A DNA stretch of 64,000 bases from Selenomonadaceae bacterium. GTDB taxonomy: Bacteria; Bacillota; Negativicutes; Selenomonadales; Selenomonadaceae. Location of the stretch: contig JAFYNH010000092.1 of assembly GCA_017549815.1 (NCBI GenBank), forward strand, positions 98,913-162,912, given 5' to 3'. The translations under genes and the position numbers were made by a program. A model generated the notes under the pieces. That model was not told where the DNA came from. It saw nothing but the letters and a program-made list of their open reading frames with translations, and ran no database searches. Numbering within the stretch: the first letter of the stretch is position 1; every line of letters starts with the position of its first letter. Of the stretch, positions 9,290 to 18,836 are shown piece after piece.

Positions 9290-9997
9290 TTATTTCTGAC
9301 CCGTCACGAATTTTGCAACAACTGCGGGGTCTGCGGGTGCCCAATACTTTTTGCCGTCGGAACCTTCAGCAACATTGCAAGTAACTTCGATGCTGGCTTC
9401 GGGATTGAGCGGGAATTCGTTAATGAACTTGTCGATTGATTCAAGCGCGAATTGTTGGAATTCGGGGCTTTCCTTAAGCTGTTCGTCGGTCAAGCCTTGA
9501 GCCTGAAGTTCGCCGTAAGCGGAACCGAGCGCGACCAAATCAGCATTACTTTCGGCAACTTGCGCTGCGCCTTCTTGATTGATTGTGGTTGCGGTGAGTT
9601 CAACAACGGGGTGTTCCTTGTCTTCCGTCTTGACGGTCGCCTTCATAGCCATTGCCGCATGAAGTTTTTCAATGTACTGCGCGGTCATGGTTGCAACGCT
9701 CTCTTCGCTAAGCGGATACTGTTTGAAAGCGTCAATAATCGGCTTAATAACCTGCTCTTGAGCTTTTTCAATGTCGGCATCGGTCAGACCTGCCGCCGCT
9801 TGATTTTCGTCTTCAATGACGCCATAAGCGTAAAGTTGAGCATAGGCGAGAACTGCTTTATCGGCAGTGCCCTCTACAACGACTTCAGCGGACTTTTCTT
9901 CTGGTTTAGCGGCACCTTCATCTTTCTTGCCGCCGCAACCAACCAAACTGAGCGTGAGCAAAACTGTCAACGCTCCAAATAAAATTTTTTTCAACAT
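9290..9997 (-). CDS. Small lipoprotein, tandem paralogue A (DUF5105-like)
   Basis: This 235-residue protein starts MLKKILFGALTVLLTL with lipobox LVGC (Cys 21), so it is an exported lipoprotein. The mature part is alpha-helical and acidic and begins with the segment TADKAVLAYAQLYAYG. It is a paralogue of the next gene upstream: both share the DKA[VI]LAYA segment, the L[ST]EES region, the GLTDEQLK/GVTDEQLK segment and the C-terminal VTC-x4-GSDGK end. Resemblance to DUF5105 lipoproteins is a recollection, not a search result. Function unknown. Confidence 0.8.
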   Translation of the reverse strand: MLKKILFGALTVLLTLSLVGCGGKKDEGAAKPEEKSAEVVVEGTADKAVLAYAQLYAYGVIEDENQAAAGLTDADIEKAQEQVIKPIIDAFKQYPLSEESVATMTAQYIEKLHAAMAMKATVKTEDKEHPVVELTATTINQEGAAQVAESNADLVALGSAYGELQAQGLTDEQLKESPEFQQFALESIDKFINEFPLNPEASIEVTCNVAEGSDGKKYWAPADPAVVAKFVTGQK

Positions 9998-10046
9998 GAA
10001 GATTTACCTCCTGATAAATTGTATGAAAAATTTTTGTAATGCCAAA

Positions 10047-10706
10047 TTAATCTTGACCGCGAATAAAATTCTTGAAAACTTTTAAGTCTTTGGGAACCCA
10101 AAGGGTTTTTCCGTCGGAGCCTTGAACCGCCTCGCAAGTTACGTCCAAAGTTTTTTCGGGTTGCAAAGGAATATTGTCAATGTATTTTTCCAGCGCAGTC
10201 ACCGCCAATTTCTGAACGTCAGCATTGCTTTTAAGTTGCTCGTCGGTTACGCCGTCGGCTTTGAGTTGTCCGACCATGCCGATTAACGCGATTAACTCGT
10301 CGTTAGAGAGTGCCGCCCTATTCGCGCCGACTTGATCAGGCGGAGTAGTTTTAAGCTCGACGACAGGATTTTTATCATCAGCCTTTTTAATCGTCACTTG
10401 GAATTTTATTTCGTCTTTGAATCGTGAATAGAACTTTTTAGAAATGGCAGATAAACTTTCTTCATTGAGCGGCGTAACGTCTTTGAAGGATTCGCTGAAC
10501 GCCTCAATCATTTGCCCGCGAATGTTTTCCTTGTAAGCTTCGGAGAAACCCGCCGCCGCCAAGTGTTCGGAGTCGCCCTTCATGAAGATTTCCGCATAAG
10601 CTAGGATTGCTTTATCGGGAGTGCCAGCAACTTTTTCTTCGCCGCCGCAACCCGCTATTAAAATCGCCGCCAAAGTCATCGCGCAGATTAAAATCTTTTT
10701 GAGCAT
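10047..10706 (-). CDS. Small lipoprotein, tandem paralogue B (DUF5105-like)
   Basis: This 219-residue lipoprotein has signal peptide MLKKILICAMTLAAIL and lipobox IAGC (Cys 20). The body is homologous throughout to the neighbour at 9290-9997, pointing to tandem duplication followed by divergence. The two genes are 49 bases apart on the same strand and probably cotranscribed. ATG is preceded by AAGGAGG. No enzymatic motif is visible and the function is unknown. Confidence 0.8.
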   Translation of the reverse strand: MLKKILICAMTLAAILIAGCGGEEKVAGTPDKAILAYAEIFMKGDSEHLAAAGFSEAYKENIRGQMIEAFSESFKDVTPLNEESLSAISKKFYSRFKDEIKFQVTIKKADDKNPVVELKTTPPDQVGANRAALSNDELIALIGMVGQLKADGVTDEQLKSNADVQKLAVTALEKYIDNIPLQPEKTLDVTCEAVQGSDGKTLWVPKDLKVFKNFIRGQD

Positions 10707-10774
10707 GAAAATTTTTTTCGCCTCCTTTCGTTCGCCCGCATTATATCAGAAAATCTTTTGGTTGCAATAAGAAT

Positions 10775-10803
10775 TTGAACAATCTGCGCGGCTCTGGTAT
10801 AAT
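10775..10803 (+). promoter_or_regulatory. dnaE promoter
   Basis: TTGAAC (10775-10780), a 17-base spacer and TATAAT (10798-10803). The spacer contains one copy of the over-represented octamer CTGCGCGG. It lies 33 bases upstream of the dnaE GTG. Confidence 0.8.
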
Positions 10804-10835
10804 TTTATAAAAAAGTGGCAAGGAGGAAGTGATAA

Positions 10836-13800
10836 GTGGTCAGTGAAAAAAATTTTGTTCATCTGCACGTTCACACCGAATACAGCTTGCTTGACGGCGC
10901 GGCTCGTATTAACGACCTCCTCGACGCGGCTAAAAATTTCGGCATGAATTCACTCGCCATAACGGATCACGGCACAATGTACGGCGTCATAGATTTTTAC
11001 AAGGCGGCTCAAAAGCGCGGCATTAAACCGATTATTGGCTGTGAATTTTATGTTGCGCCGCAATCGCGTTTCGACCGTGAGAAGATTGACGGCAAAAAAT
11101 ATTTCCATTTAATCTTGCTTGCCGAGAATAATACTGGCTATAAAAATTTGGTAAAGCTGGCGAGTTTAGCGGGCACGGAAGGTTTTTATTATCGTCCGCG
11201 TGTCGACAAAGACATTTTGCGCAAATATCACGAAGGACTAATCGCCTTGAGTGCGTGCGTTGCTGGAGAAATTCCCCGCGCAATTCTCAAGGACGATTTT
11301 TTTCATGCTAAGGAATTGATTCAGGAGTACGTGGAAATTTTCGGGCGTGAGAATTTTTTTTTAGAAATACAAAATCACGGGCTTGAAGATGAACGGAAAG
11401 TTCGTGACGCCCTTAAAAATTTTTCTGCCGAATTGAATATCCCACTTGTCGCAACTAACGATTCTCATTACGTCCGCCGCGAAGATAGCCAATTTCATGA
11501 TTTATTGCTTTGCATTCAAACGGGCAAGACGATTAATGACGAGCAACGATTAAAATTTTCTTCGGACGATTATTATTTGAAGTCGGCAGAAGAAATGCGC
11601 GAACTTTTCCCCGACGCGCCTGACGCTTGCGATAACACTTTAAAAATCGCCGAGCGTTGTAACGTCACGATTGACTTTGGCAAATTTCAAATGCCCGAAT
11701 TCCCTTTGCCCCCTGCCCCTCAACCCTTAACCCCTCAAAAATATCTGCGCGACCTCTGCTATAAAAAAATTCCCGAACGCTACGAAACTTTGACGGACGA
11801 AATTAAGGCGCGGCTTGATTACGAACTGGAAATTATTCACGGCATGGGCTACGATGGCTACTTTTTAATCGTTTGGGACTTCATAAATTTTGCTCGCCGT
11901 AAAAAAATCCCTGTCGGTCCCGGACGTGGCTCGGCGGCAGGAAGTCTTGTCGCTTACGTCTTGGAAATTACAGAACTTGACCCGATTAAACATAATCTGC
12001 TTTTTGAACGCTTTTTAAATCCCGAACGTGTCACGCTCCCCGATATTGACGTTGACTTGTGCTATATTCGCCGCGATGAAGTTATTGAATATGTTCGCAA
12101 ACGCTATGGCGCAGAGCACGTTTCGCAAATCGTGACGTTCGGGACGTTGCAGGCTAAGGCGGCGATTCGTGACGTTGTTCGCGTTTTAGCTGTTCCCTAC
12201 GCCGAAGGCTCGCGGCTCGTCAAAATGATTCCGAACGTCCTAAACATTACGCTTGATGACGCCCTTAAAAAATCTAAAGACCTGCGCGGCGAATATGAAA
12301 ATAATCACGACTCCAGAAAAATTATCGACTTTGCAAAAAAGTTGGAAGGATTACCGCGTCATTCGTCGGTACACGCGGCGGGCGTCGTTATCTCAAAATT
12401 GCCGCTCGATGAAATTGTCCCGTTGCAAATTTCAAACGGCGCAGTCGTCACGCAATACGATAAAGACAAAATCGAAGAACTCGGCTTGCTGAAAATGGAC
12501 TTTCTCGGCTTGCGGACGCTAACGACAATCGCGGCGGCTTTAGAAAACATAAAGAAAACACGCGGCATTGAACTAGATTTGAATAAAATTCCGTTGCGCG
12601 ACGAACTTACAGCAAAAATGTTAAAGGCGGGCGAAACTGGCGCGATTTTTCAAATGGAATCGAAGGGCATGACGACGTTGGTTAAAGAATTGCAACCCGA
12701 AGGCTTTGAGGACTTAATCCCGACAGTCGCGCTATATCGACCGGGACCGTTAGGGTCGGGCATGGTTGAAGATTTTATCGCGGGCAGACACGGACGCAAA
12801 ATCAAAGAATATTTGCACCCGAAACTTGAGCCGATACTCAAAGAAACTTTCGGCGTCATTTTATATCAAGAACAGGTAATGCAAATCGTGCAGACGTTGG
12901 CGGGATTTACGCTGGGGCAAGCGGACATTTTGCGTCGGGCAATGAGCAAGAAAAAAGCAGATATATTGCTCGCGCAGAAGGAAAATTTTTTAAGAGGTTG
13001 CGAATCAAACGGCGTCGAAAAAATTTTGGCGGATAAAATTTTTGAACTGTTGAGCCACTTCGCGGACTACGGATTTAACAAATCGCACTCGGCGGCATAT
13101 GGCTTGTTGGCGTGGCAGACGGCTTATCTTAAAGCGCATTATCCCGCAGAATTTATGACGGCAATGATGTCGGGCACGGCGGACGCTTATAAAGTTTCGT
13201 CTTATATCGAGATTGCGCGGCGAATGCGGATAAAAGTTTTGGCACCCGATATAAACTTGAGCGAGGCGTATTTTACGATAGACGGCGCGGCGATTCGCTT
13301 TGGCTTGTCGGCGATAAAGACGGTGGGCGAAGTTACGACTAACAGCATTATTTACGAACGCGAATTCGGCGGGAAATTTAAATCGCTTGTAGATTTTTGC
13401 GGGCGAATAGAATTCAGAAATATTACGCGGCGCGGGCTGGAGAATTTGATAAAATGCGGCGCGTTTGACAGCTTAGATAAAAGGCGCACGGCTTTATTGG
13501 CGTCGCTTGATTCTGCGATAGAGGCGGGCGCGAAAATATATAATGAGCGTCGGAGCGGCGCAATGAATCTTTTTGGCGAAGACGAATTCCCCGACCCTGT
13601 TAATAAAATTCCCAACGTTAAGGAACGCTCCAAGAAAGAAATTTTGTTATGGGAAAAGGAGACGTTAGGGCTTTACATTTCGGGGCATCCGCTTGACGAT
13701 TTTCGCGAAAAACTTTCCAACCTTACGACGAGCGAAGAGCTTAGCGACGAAAAATTTTCCAATAAGCGCGTAAAAGTCGGCGGGCTGATTACGGAGGTAA

Positions 13801-14228
13801 AAAGATTTACGACTAAGCGCGGCGATACAATGGCTTATCTGAAGTTGGAAGATTTTAGCGGCACGATTGACGTTACGTTGTTTCCGAATCTTTTTTATCA
13901 GACAATGAAAATCGCGCAGGTTGATATGATTGTCGTTATTGAGGGGCGCGTCGACAATTCGGGCGACTCACTTCAAATTTTGGCTGACAAAGTTTTAATG
14001 GCGGAAGATTATGAGGCGGATTTTTGGCTAACGATACCTGCGCGGCTCGAAAATCCCGCGACGTTTGACGGACTTAAAAAAATTTTTACTGAACATGCGG
14101 GCGACAGTCGAATTTTCCTAAACAGGAACGGCGTATGGAAAAAACTCGACGTAAAAATTTCTGACGGCTCCGAACTACGCGAGGAGCTTAAAAATTTACT
14201 CGGCGCAGAAAATGTTCGCTTGTATTAA
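10836..14228 (+). CDS. dnaE: DNA polymerase III alpha subunit
   Basis: This 1130-residue protein is the replicative DnaE-type polymerase. The PHP domain opens with HLHVHTEYSLLDG and includes DHGTMYG. The palm carries GPGRGSAAGS and the catalytic PDIDVD (D403, D405). The fingers include LYRPGPL, VILYQEQVM and FNKSHSAAYG. The C-terminus has an OB fold (VKVGGLI, GDTMAYLKLEDF). The start is GTG at 10836 with AGGAGG upstream. Residues 289-302 are a proline-rich stretch (FPLPPAPQPLTPQK) encoded by a 7-bp periodic DNA array, at a spot where homologues have ordinary sequence; no frameshift results. Confidence 0.97.
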   Translation: MVSEKNFVHLHVHTEYSLLDGAARINDLLDAAKNFGMNSLAITDHGTMYGVIDFYKAAQKRGIKPIIGCEFYVAPQSRFDREKIDGKKYFHLILLAENNTGYKNLVKLASLAGTEGFYYRPRVDKDILRKYHEGLIALSACVAGEIPRAILKDDFFHAKELIQEYVEIFGRENFFLEIQNHGLEDERKVRDALKNFSAELNIPLVATNDSHYVRREDSQFHDLLLCIQTGKTINDEQRLKFSSDDYYLKSAEEMRELFPDAPDACDNTLKIAERCNVTIDFGKFQMPEFPLPPAPQPLTPQKYLRDLCYKKIPERYETLTDEIKARLDYELEIIHGMGYDGYFLIVWDFINFARRKKIPVGPGRGSAAGSLVAYVLEITELDPIKHNLLFERFLNPERVTLPDIDVDLCYIRRDEVIEYVRKRYGAEHVSQIVTFGTLQAKAAIRDVVRVLAVPYAEGSRLVKMIPNVLNITLDDALKKSKDLRGEYENNHDSRKIIDFAKKLEGLPRHSSVHAAGVVISKLPLDEIVPLQISNGAVVTQYDKDKIEELGLLKMDFLGLRTLTTIAAALENIKKTRGIELDLNKIPLRDELTAKMLKAGETGAIFQMESKGMTTLVKELQPEGFEDLIPTVALYRPGPLGSGMVEDFIAGRHGRKIKEYLHPKLEPILKETFGVILYQEQVMQIVQTLAGFTLGQADILRRAMSKKKADILLAQKENFLRGCESNGVEKILADKIFELLSHFADYGFNKSHSAAYGLLAWQTAYLKAHYPAEFMTAMMSGTADAYKVSSYIEIARRMRIKVLAPDINLSEAYFTIDGAAIRFGLSAIKTVGEVTTNSIIYEREFGGKFKSLVDFCGRIEFRNITRRGLENLIKCGAFDSLDKRRTALLASLDSAIEAGAKIYNERRSGAMNLFGEDEFPDPVNKIPNVKERSKKEILLWEKETLGLYISGHPLDDFREKLSNLTTSEELSDEKFSNKRVKVGGLITEVKRFTTKRGDTMAYLKLEDFSGTIDVTLFPNLFYQTMKIAQVDMIVVIEGRVDNSGDSLQILADKVLMAEDYEADFWLTIPARLENPATFDGLKKIFTEHAGDSRIFLNRNGVWKKLDVKISDGSELREELKNLLGAENVRLY
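11706..11740. repeat. Heptad-periodic array inside dnaE
   Basis: Five 7-bp units (TTGCCCC, CTGCCCC, TCAACCC, TTAACCC, CTCAAAA) keep the reading frame and encode the proline-rich stretch of DnaE residues 291-302. The CCCTTAA type also occurs in the intergenic array at 46509-46636. Confidence 0.7.
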
Positions 14229-14335
14229 AAACTTGATTAAAGCTGCGAAATGTTTTAAATTATGTCGAAGCGTCCGATTCCTGATTTTTGCTCGAAGACG
14301 TTTCGGCTTAAATTTTCTTGCAGAGGTGATTTTGT

Positions 14336-15751
14336 TTGGAAACATTTTGCATAGCTTTGGCGATAATCGGCTTAATGATGTTTGCTTATCGCGGCTGGTC
14401 GATAATTTTAATCGCGCCGTTCTTCGCCATAATCGCAGCACTTGTCAGCGAATTTGGAATCATGCCGACATACAGCGAACTTTACATGACGCGCTTAGCG
14501 GAGTACACGAAAACTTATTACCCCGTCTTTTTATTCGGGGCGGTTTTTGCGCGGCTAATGGAAAAGGGCGGCTTAGCGTCGGCGATAGCAGGAAAAATTA
14601 TCTCGATACTTGGCGAAACGCGAGCAGTTTTAGCGGTAATTCTCGGCTGTGCGGCTCTGACTTACGGCGGACTCAGCGTCTTTGTCGTGGCGTTCGTCAT
14701 GTATCCTTTCGGCGCGGAAATTTTTCGCAAGGCAAATATCCCAAAAAAATTATTGCCCGCAACGCTCTGGATGGGAATATTTTCCTTTGCAATGGTCGCA
14801 ATGCCGGGTACGCCGCAAATTCAAAATATTATCCCGTCATCGTATTTCGGAACGTCAACATGGGCGGGCGTCGGACTTGGCATTTTCGCGACGATAGTTT
14901 TTATGGCAATGAGCATGGGCTGGTTGACTTTCCGCGCTAAAAAATTACAGGAGGCGGGCGAAGGTTACGGCGAAGTTTCGGAGAAAAAACAGCGCAAGGA
15001 TAGGCTCCTTCCCGATTGGAAATTGGCATTGGTACCGCTGTTAATGGTTATCGTCATCAATGTAATTTTGAGCAATCCGTTTCATTGGGAATGGGGCTTT
15101 CATTGGGACGAGGCAAGCCTTGAAAAATTTTCACCGTTGCATTTGAGTTTATTGGCGGCGAGCGTCGGAAAAATTCAAGCCATTTGGTCAATCAGCGTAG
15201 CATTGATTTTGAGTTCGATAGCGGCGGCTTATATTGGTCGCAGAAAATTTATGCGCGGCGGAGAAAATATTTTGTCGACGATAAATTACGGGGCTGTTTC
15301 TTCGTGCGCGGCGGTTTTAAATGTTGCGTCGGGCTTTGCGTTCGGCTCGGTTATGGTGAGTATGCCGGGCTTTTTGCCGATTAAAGAAATTCTTATCGGC
15401 ATTGGCGACAGCGCAGGTCCTTTAGTTTCGGCGGTTATTACGACGAATATTATGGGCGGTATAACTGGCTCGGCGTCGGGCGGCTTGACAATCGCTTTGA
15501 GTATGCTTGGCGAAACTTGGTCGCAAATGGCGGCGGCGCAAGGCATACCGCTTGAGGCATTGCACAGAATCATTGCGATAGCGTCAATCGGAATCGACCC
15601 AGTTCCGCATTGCGGCGCACTCGTCACGTTGCTTGCGATTTGCGGACTCACTCACAAGGAAGCTTATTACGACATAATCGTTTTAATGGGCTTAAAATTT
15701 TTCGTGCCGTTCCTGTGCATTTTATTTTACATGCTGACAGGAATCGCTTAA
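14336..15751 (+). CDS. GntP-family permease
   Basis: This 471-residue protein has about twelve hydrophobic segments and matches the GntP family of H+-coupled gluconate/organic acid symporters. Visible hallmarks are the N-terminal LMMFAYRGWSIILIAP, the conserved GGLSVFVVAFVMYPF segment, AMPGTPQIQN and the glycine-rich GGITGSASGGL near residue 380. TTG at 14336 is chosen because GAGGTGA lies six bases upstream. The substrate cannot be read from sequence. It precedes the SHMT-like gene by 18 bases, so the two are probably one transcript. Confidence 0.87.
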   Translation: METFCIALAIIGLMMFAYRGWSIILIAPFFAIIAALVSEFGIMPTYSELYMTRLAEYTKTYYPVFLFGAVFARLMEKGGLASAIAGKIISILGETRAVLAVILGCAALTYGGLSVFVVAFVMYPFGAEIFRKANIPKKLLPATLWMGIFSFAMVAMPGTPQIQNIIPSSYFGTSTWAGVGLGIFATIVFMAMSMGWLTFRAKKLQEAGEGYGEVSEKKQRKDRLLPDWKLALVPLLMVIVINVILSNPFHWEWGFHWDEASLEKFSPLHLSLLAASVGKIQAIWSISVALILSSIAAAYIGRRKFMRGGENILSTINYGAVSSCAAVLNVASGFAFGSVMVSMPGFLPIKEILIGIGDSAGPLVSAVITTNIMGGITGSASGGLTIALSMLGETWSQMAAAQGIPLEALHRIIAIASIGIDPVPHCGALVTLLAICGLTHKEAYYDIIVLMGLKFFVPFLCILFYMLTGIA

Positions 15752-15769
15752 GAGGAGGCGATTTTTATC

Positions 15770-17038
15770 GTGGATAAAAAATTGTTTAAGAGGCTCCAGA
15801 AATTTGACCCCGAATTGAGTTCTCTGCTGAAAATTTCTCTCGACCGACAACTTTATACATTGTCTTTAATACCAACTGATAGTGCCGCGTCGCCATTGTC
15901 TCAATACATAAAAGGTAGCGCGGTTGGCAATGATTTCATCGGGCAATATTCGGCTCAGCACTACAGCCAAATTGAAAAACTTGCCGTCAAACGTGCCTGT
16001 CAACTTTTCGGGGCTGAACATGCTATAGTCCGTACTGGAGATGCGGCGGCGGCGTCCAGAGTTGTTTTAAAGACTTTTGCTAAACCCGACGAAAATATTT
16101 TATCGTTTAACCTTAGAAAAAGCGAGTATTGTACCGACGAGCAGTATTTTTTTATAAAATTTGCCGTTGAGCCTAGAACGTTTCGCTTAAGCTATGATAA
16201 AGTTCGTTCGCTTGCCCTTATCAGCGAGCCGAAAATGATAATTTTTTCGCCCGTGAACTATCCACACAACATTGATTATCAAAAAATGCGCAATATAGCT
16301 GATGAAGTCGGCGCGATTTTATGGGTTGACTTAGGGCAAAATGCTGGCTTAGTCGTCGCTAAAAAAATTCCGTCGCCCGTGCCCTATGCAGACGTTGCAA
16401 CCTTTTCGGCAAGCGATTCACTTCACGGACCTCAGAGCGGAATAATTTTATGTAAAAAGCAATTTGCAGGGGCTTTGGAACGTAAATTAATCGAAACTGG
16501 ATATATATCGCTGAAAAAGAACGTCATGGCGGCTTTGGCGATAACATTTCGAGAAGTTGCTTGCGAAGAATACGGCGACTACGCTCAACAGATATTGATA
16601 AATGCGCGGGCTTTGGAAAAAGGTTTAAAAAAGGCGGGCGCAGAAGTTTTAGTCCCGACAGAAAATCATTTAGTACTTGTCCGCATAAATCAAGACGGCA
16701 AGGAGCTTGAAGAAAAACTCGCGCAGGCGGGCTTATTGGTCAAGGCAGAAAAGTTGATGACTTCTGACGAAAAAATAAATTATCCGGTCTTAAGGCTGTC
16801 GAGTTTAGATCCGACGACGCGGGCATTAGACGAAGGCGATATGTTCACAGTCGGCTTGACTTTGGGAGAATTCTTGAAGTCGCGGCAAGATTCACGGGCG
16901 ATAGACAGCATGAGTAAAATAGTTAAAGAGCTGGTAGAAAATTTGCCGTTGTTTTCGGAAGAGTGGTTGCCCGAAAGCGAAATAATTCGCGAGCGCGACC
17001 CCGATTTGATGATGAAAGCAATGGTTTACGGAATGTAA
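15770..17038 (+). CDS. SHMT-like protein lacking the PLP lysine
   Basis: This 422-residue protein aligns along its length with serine hydroxymethyltransferase: LFGAEHA (80-86), IADEVGAILWVDLGQNAGL (166-184), PSPVPYADV (191-199) and GIILCKK (214-220). Where the family has THKTLRGP with the Schiff-base lysine, this protein has SASDSLHGP, placing Asp206 at the lysine position. The histidine after VDMA is Gln180, and the YYGGCE substrate loop is also altered. The carboxylate-binding arginine region (VLRLSS) remains. It therefore probably cannot form the internal aldimine and is likely a non-catalytic paralogue or a repurposed enzyme. GTG start with GAGGAGG upstream. The frame is intact and the gene sits in a co-directional run, so it is not an obvious pseudogene. 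Confidence 0.8.
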   Translation: MDKKLFKRLQKFDPELSSLLKISLDRQLYTLSLIPTDSAASPLSQYIKGSAVGNDFIGQYSAQHYSQIEKLAVKRACQLFGAEHAIVRTGDAAAASRVVLKTFAKPDENILSFNLRKSEYCTDEQYFFIKFAVEPRTFRLSYDKVRSLALISEPKMIIFSPVNYPHNIDYQKMRNIADEVGAILWVDLGQNAGLVVAKKIPSPVPYADVATFSASDSLHGPQSGIILCKKQFAGALERKLIETGYISLKKNVMAALAITFREVACEEYGDYAQQILINARALEKGLKKAGAEVLVPTENHLVLVRINQDGKELEEKLAQAGLLVKAEKLMTSDEKINYPVLRLSSLDPTTRALDEGDMFTVGLTLGEFLKSRQDSRAIDSMSKIVKELVENLPLFSEEWLPESEIIRERDPDLMMKAMVYGM

Positions 17039-17056
17039 GACAAGGGAGAGAGGTAA

Positions 17057-18337
17057 TTGAACTTTAAAAAATTTTGGGCAATGGCAATTTCAATATCGCT
17101 TATAATTTTCAATGCGGAGGCGGGCGCGATAGGAATGCCAGCGTCTGAACTCATGCGGCTCGACGAGGCTCCGCGTGGAGAAATTGCTCGCCCATTGCAA
17201 CAAACTTTGACTTCGGAAAATTCGGGACTCAACCCCGGCTATTCAGTCACGCCGATTCAGAATACAAGACCTGTCGCGCCCGACGATGCACTTCCGAACG
17301 TGACGGCAACGGCGGCTATCGTTATTGAGGCGTCAACGGGGCATGTCCTTTACGAACGCAACCCCGACCAGCACATGTTCCCAGCAAGTACAACTAAGAT
17401 GATGACGCTGATAACCGCGCTCGAAAGTAATCAGCTTGACGAAATTGTTACTGTCGGTCCCGGTGCTTACAATGCGGAAGGCTCGACGCTTTGGCTTGAT
17501 GTCGGCGAAAGAATTCCTCTCGGCGATTTGCTTTATGGCATGATGTTAATTTCGGGTAACGACGGCGCGATTGCTATTGCTGAACATTGCGGCGGAAACG
17601 TGCCCGAATTCGCGGCTCGCATGACTCAAAAAGCTCACGATTTGGGCGCGGTTAATACCAACTTCACGAACGCAAACGGCTTGCCCGACCCGAATCATTA
17701 CACGACGGCTCGCGACTTGGCGATTATGGCTAAGCACGGCTTTTCTATTCCGCACTTTGAGGAAATTTGCAGTACCAAAGAAATTTCTTTCGGCTGGATT
17801 CACGACGACACTAAACTTTTGCGCAATGAAAATCAAATGCTGTGGCTTTATCGTGGCGCGAACGGCGTCAAGACGGGCTACACCGACGCGGCGGGACGTT
17901 GTCTTGTAACGGCGGCTAGGCAAAACGGCGTTCTATTAATCGCGGTCGTTCTTGATAGCCTTTACATTTGGAACGATTCAATTTTCCTGTTGGATTACGG
18001 ATTCGGGCGCGTGTCTTCGCAGACTTTGATTCAACCGGGCGAAGTCGTTAAAACCTTGCCAATAGTTTCGGGGCGTCGCAAGTCAATGCAAGTTAAGACG
18101 GCGGGCGAAATAATTATGCCAGTCTTCGAGGGCGACTCCAACGCTTATGAAATAGTTTACGACTTACCTGCCGAATTGACGGCACCGATAACGAGCGGCG
18201 AGACGATTGGCAAAATTCGCGTAGTATTGCCCGACGGACGGGAAGCGGCGGCAGTTGACGTTGTGACGACGGCTGACGTTGAGCAAAAATCTTTCTTCCG
18301 GCTTTTGCTGAATAAGATTAAAGGTTTCTTTGCATAA
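17057..18337 (+). CDS. dacA: D-alanyl-D-alanine carboxypeptidase (PBP5/6 type)
   Basis: This 426-residue low-molecular-weight penicillin-binding protein (peptidase S11) trims the terminal D-Ala of peptidoglycan stem peptides. A signal peptide covers residues 1-~24. The catalytic motifs are all present: S111-T-T-K114, S166-G-N168 and K272-T-G274. A C-terminal beta-sandwich domain (~315-405) is followed by a short amphipathic end (FFRLLLNKIKGFF) typical for membrane attachment. TTG at 17057 has GGGAGAGG just upstream. It follows the SHMT-like gene by 18 bases. Confidence 0.94.
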   Translation: MNFKKFWAMAISISLIIFNAEAGAIGMPASELMRLDEAPRGEIARPLQQTLTSENSGLNPGYSVTPIQNTRPVAPDDALPNVTATAAIVIEASTGHVLYERNPDQHMFPASTTKMMTLITALESNQLDEIVTVGPGAYNAEGSTLWLDVGERIPLGDLLYGMMLISGNDGAIAIAEHCGGNVPEFAARMTQKAHDLGAVNTNFTNANGLPDPNHYTTARDLAIMAKHGFSIPHFEEICSTKEISFGWIHDDTKLLRNENQMLWLYRGANGVKTGYTDAAGRCLVTAARQNGVLLIAVVLDSLYIWNDSIFLLDYGFGRVSSQTLIQPGEVVKTLPIVSGRRKSMQVKTAGEIIMPVFEGDSNAYEIVYDLPAELTAPITSGETIGKIRVVLPDGREAAAVDVVTTADVEQKSFFRLLLNKIKGFFA

Positions 18338-18344
18338 AATTTAT

Positions 18345-18414
18345 AGCTTTTAGCTGTCAGCTTTTAGCTTTTAGGATTTTACTGAAAGCTGAAAGCTCTA
18401 AGCTTAAAGCTAAA
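18345..18414. repeat. Heptad-periodic array of AGCTTTT type with inverted half
   Basis: Ten 7-bp units: AGCTTTT/AGCTGTC units are followed by AGCTGAA, AGCTCTA, AGCTTAA and AGCTAAA units. The halves are complementary, so the transcript can fold into a long hairpin after dacA. Its sequence differs from the CTAGGAA arrays but the 7-bp period is the same. Confidence 0.8.
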
Positions 18415-18431
18415 AAAAAGGAGAGTTTAAA

Positions 18432-18836
18432 TTGAACGAGAGAATTAAGTTGGCAGATGAACTTCATCGCAAAGGTTACAGCTGTTCGCAATCGGTGGCA
18501 GTTGCCTGCGCGGACATGGTTGACGTTCCGAAGGAAACTTTATTCAAGGCGACGGAAGGTTTCGGCTTGGGTATGGGAACTATGGACGGAGTTTGTGGCG
18601 CATTGACGGGCGCATTGCTTATCGCGGGCTTGAAAAATAGTTCGGGCAATTTGACTTCGCCTAAGACTAAGGGCGCGACGATGAAAATTGCAAAGGCTAT
18701 GCAGAATAATTTCCGCGAAAAATGCGGCTCGATAATTTGTCGTGAACTCAAGGGCGTCGACAGCGGCAAAATGCTTTGTTCATGCCCCGATTGCATTAAA
18801 CACGGCGTCGAAGTCGTTGAGGAGCATTTAAGTTGA
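18432..18836 (+). CDS. C_GCAxxG_C_C family protein
   Basis: This 134-residue protein matches the C_GCAxxG_C_C family of putative redox-active proteins: GYSCSQSVA near the N-terminus, FGLGMGTMDGVCGALTGA in the middle, then C-x-SIIC and C-S-C-x-x-C near the end. The spaced cysteines suggest metal or disulfide chemistry; the reaction is not known. TTG at 18432 has GGAGAG upstream. Its stop overlaps the start of the lipase-like gene (TTGA), which suggests translational coupling. Confidence 0.88.
   Translation: MNERIKLADELHRKGYSCSQSVAVACADMVDVPKETLFKATEGFGLGMGTMDGVCGALTGALLIAGLKNSSGNLTSPKTKGATMKIAKAMQNNFREKCGSIICRELKGVDSGKMLCSCPDCIKHGVEVVEEHLS

Noticed and set aside
18345..18414. Plain intrinsic terminator after dacA
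   Set aside because: The hairpin potential is real but the stretch is better described as a 7-bp periodic array; there is no clean stem with a T-run.
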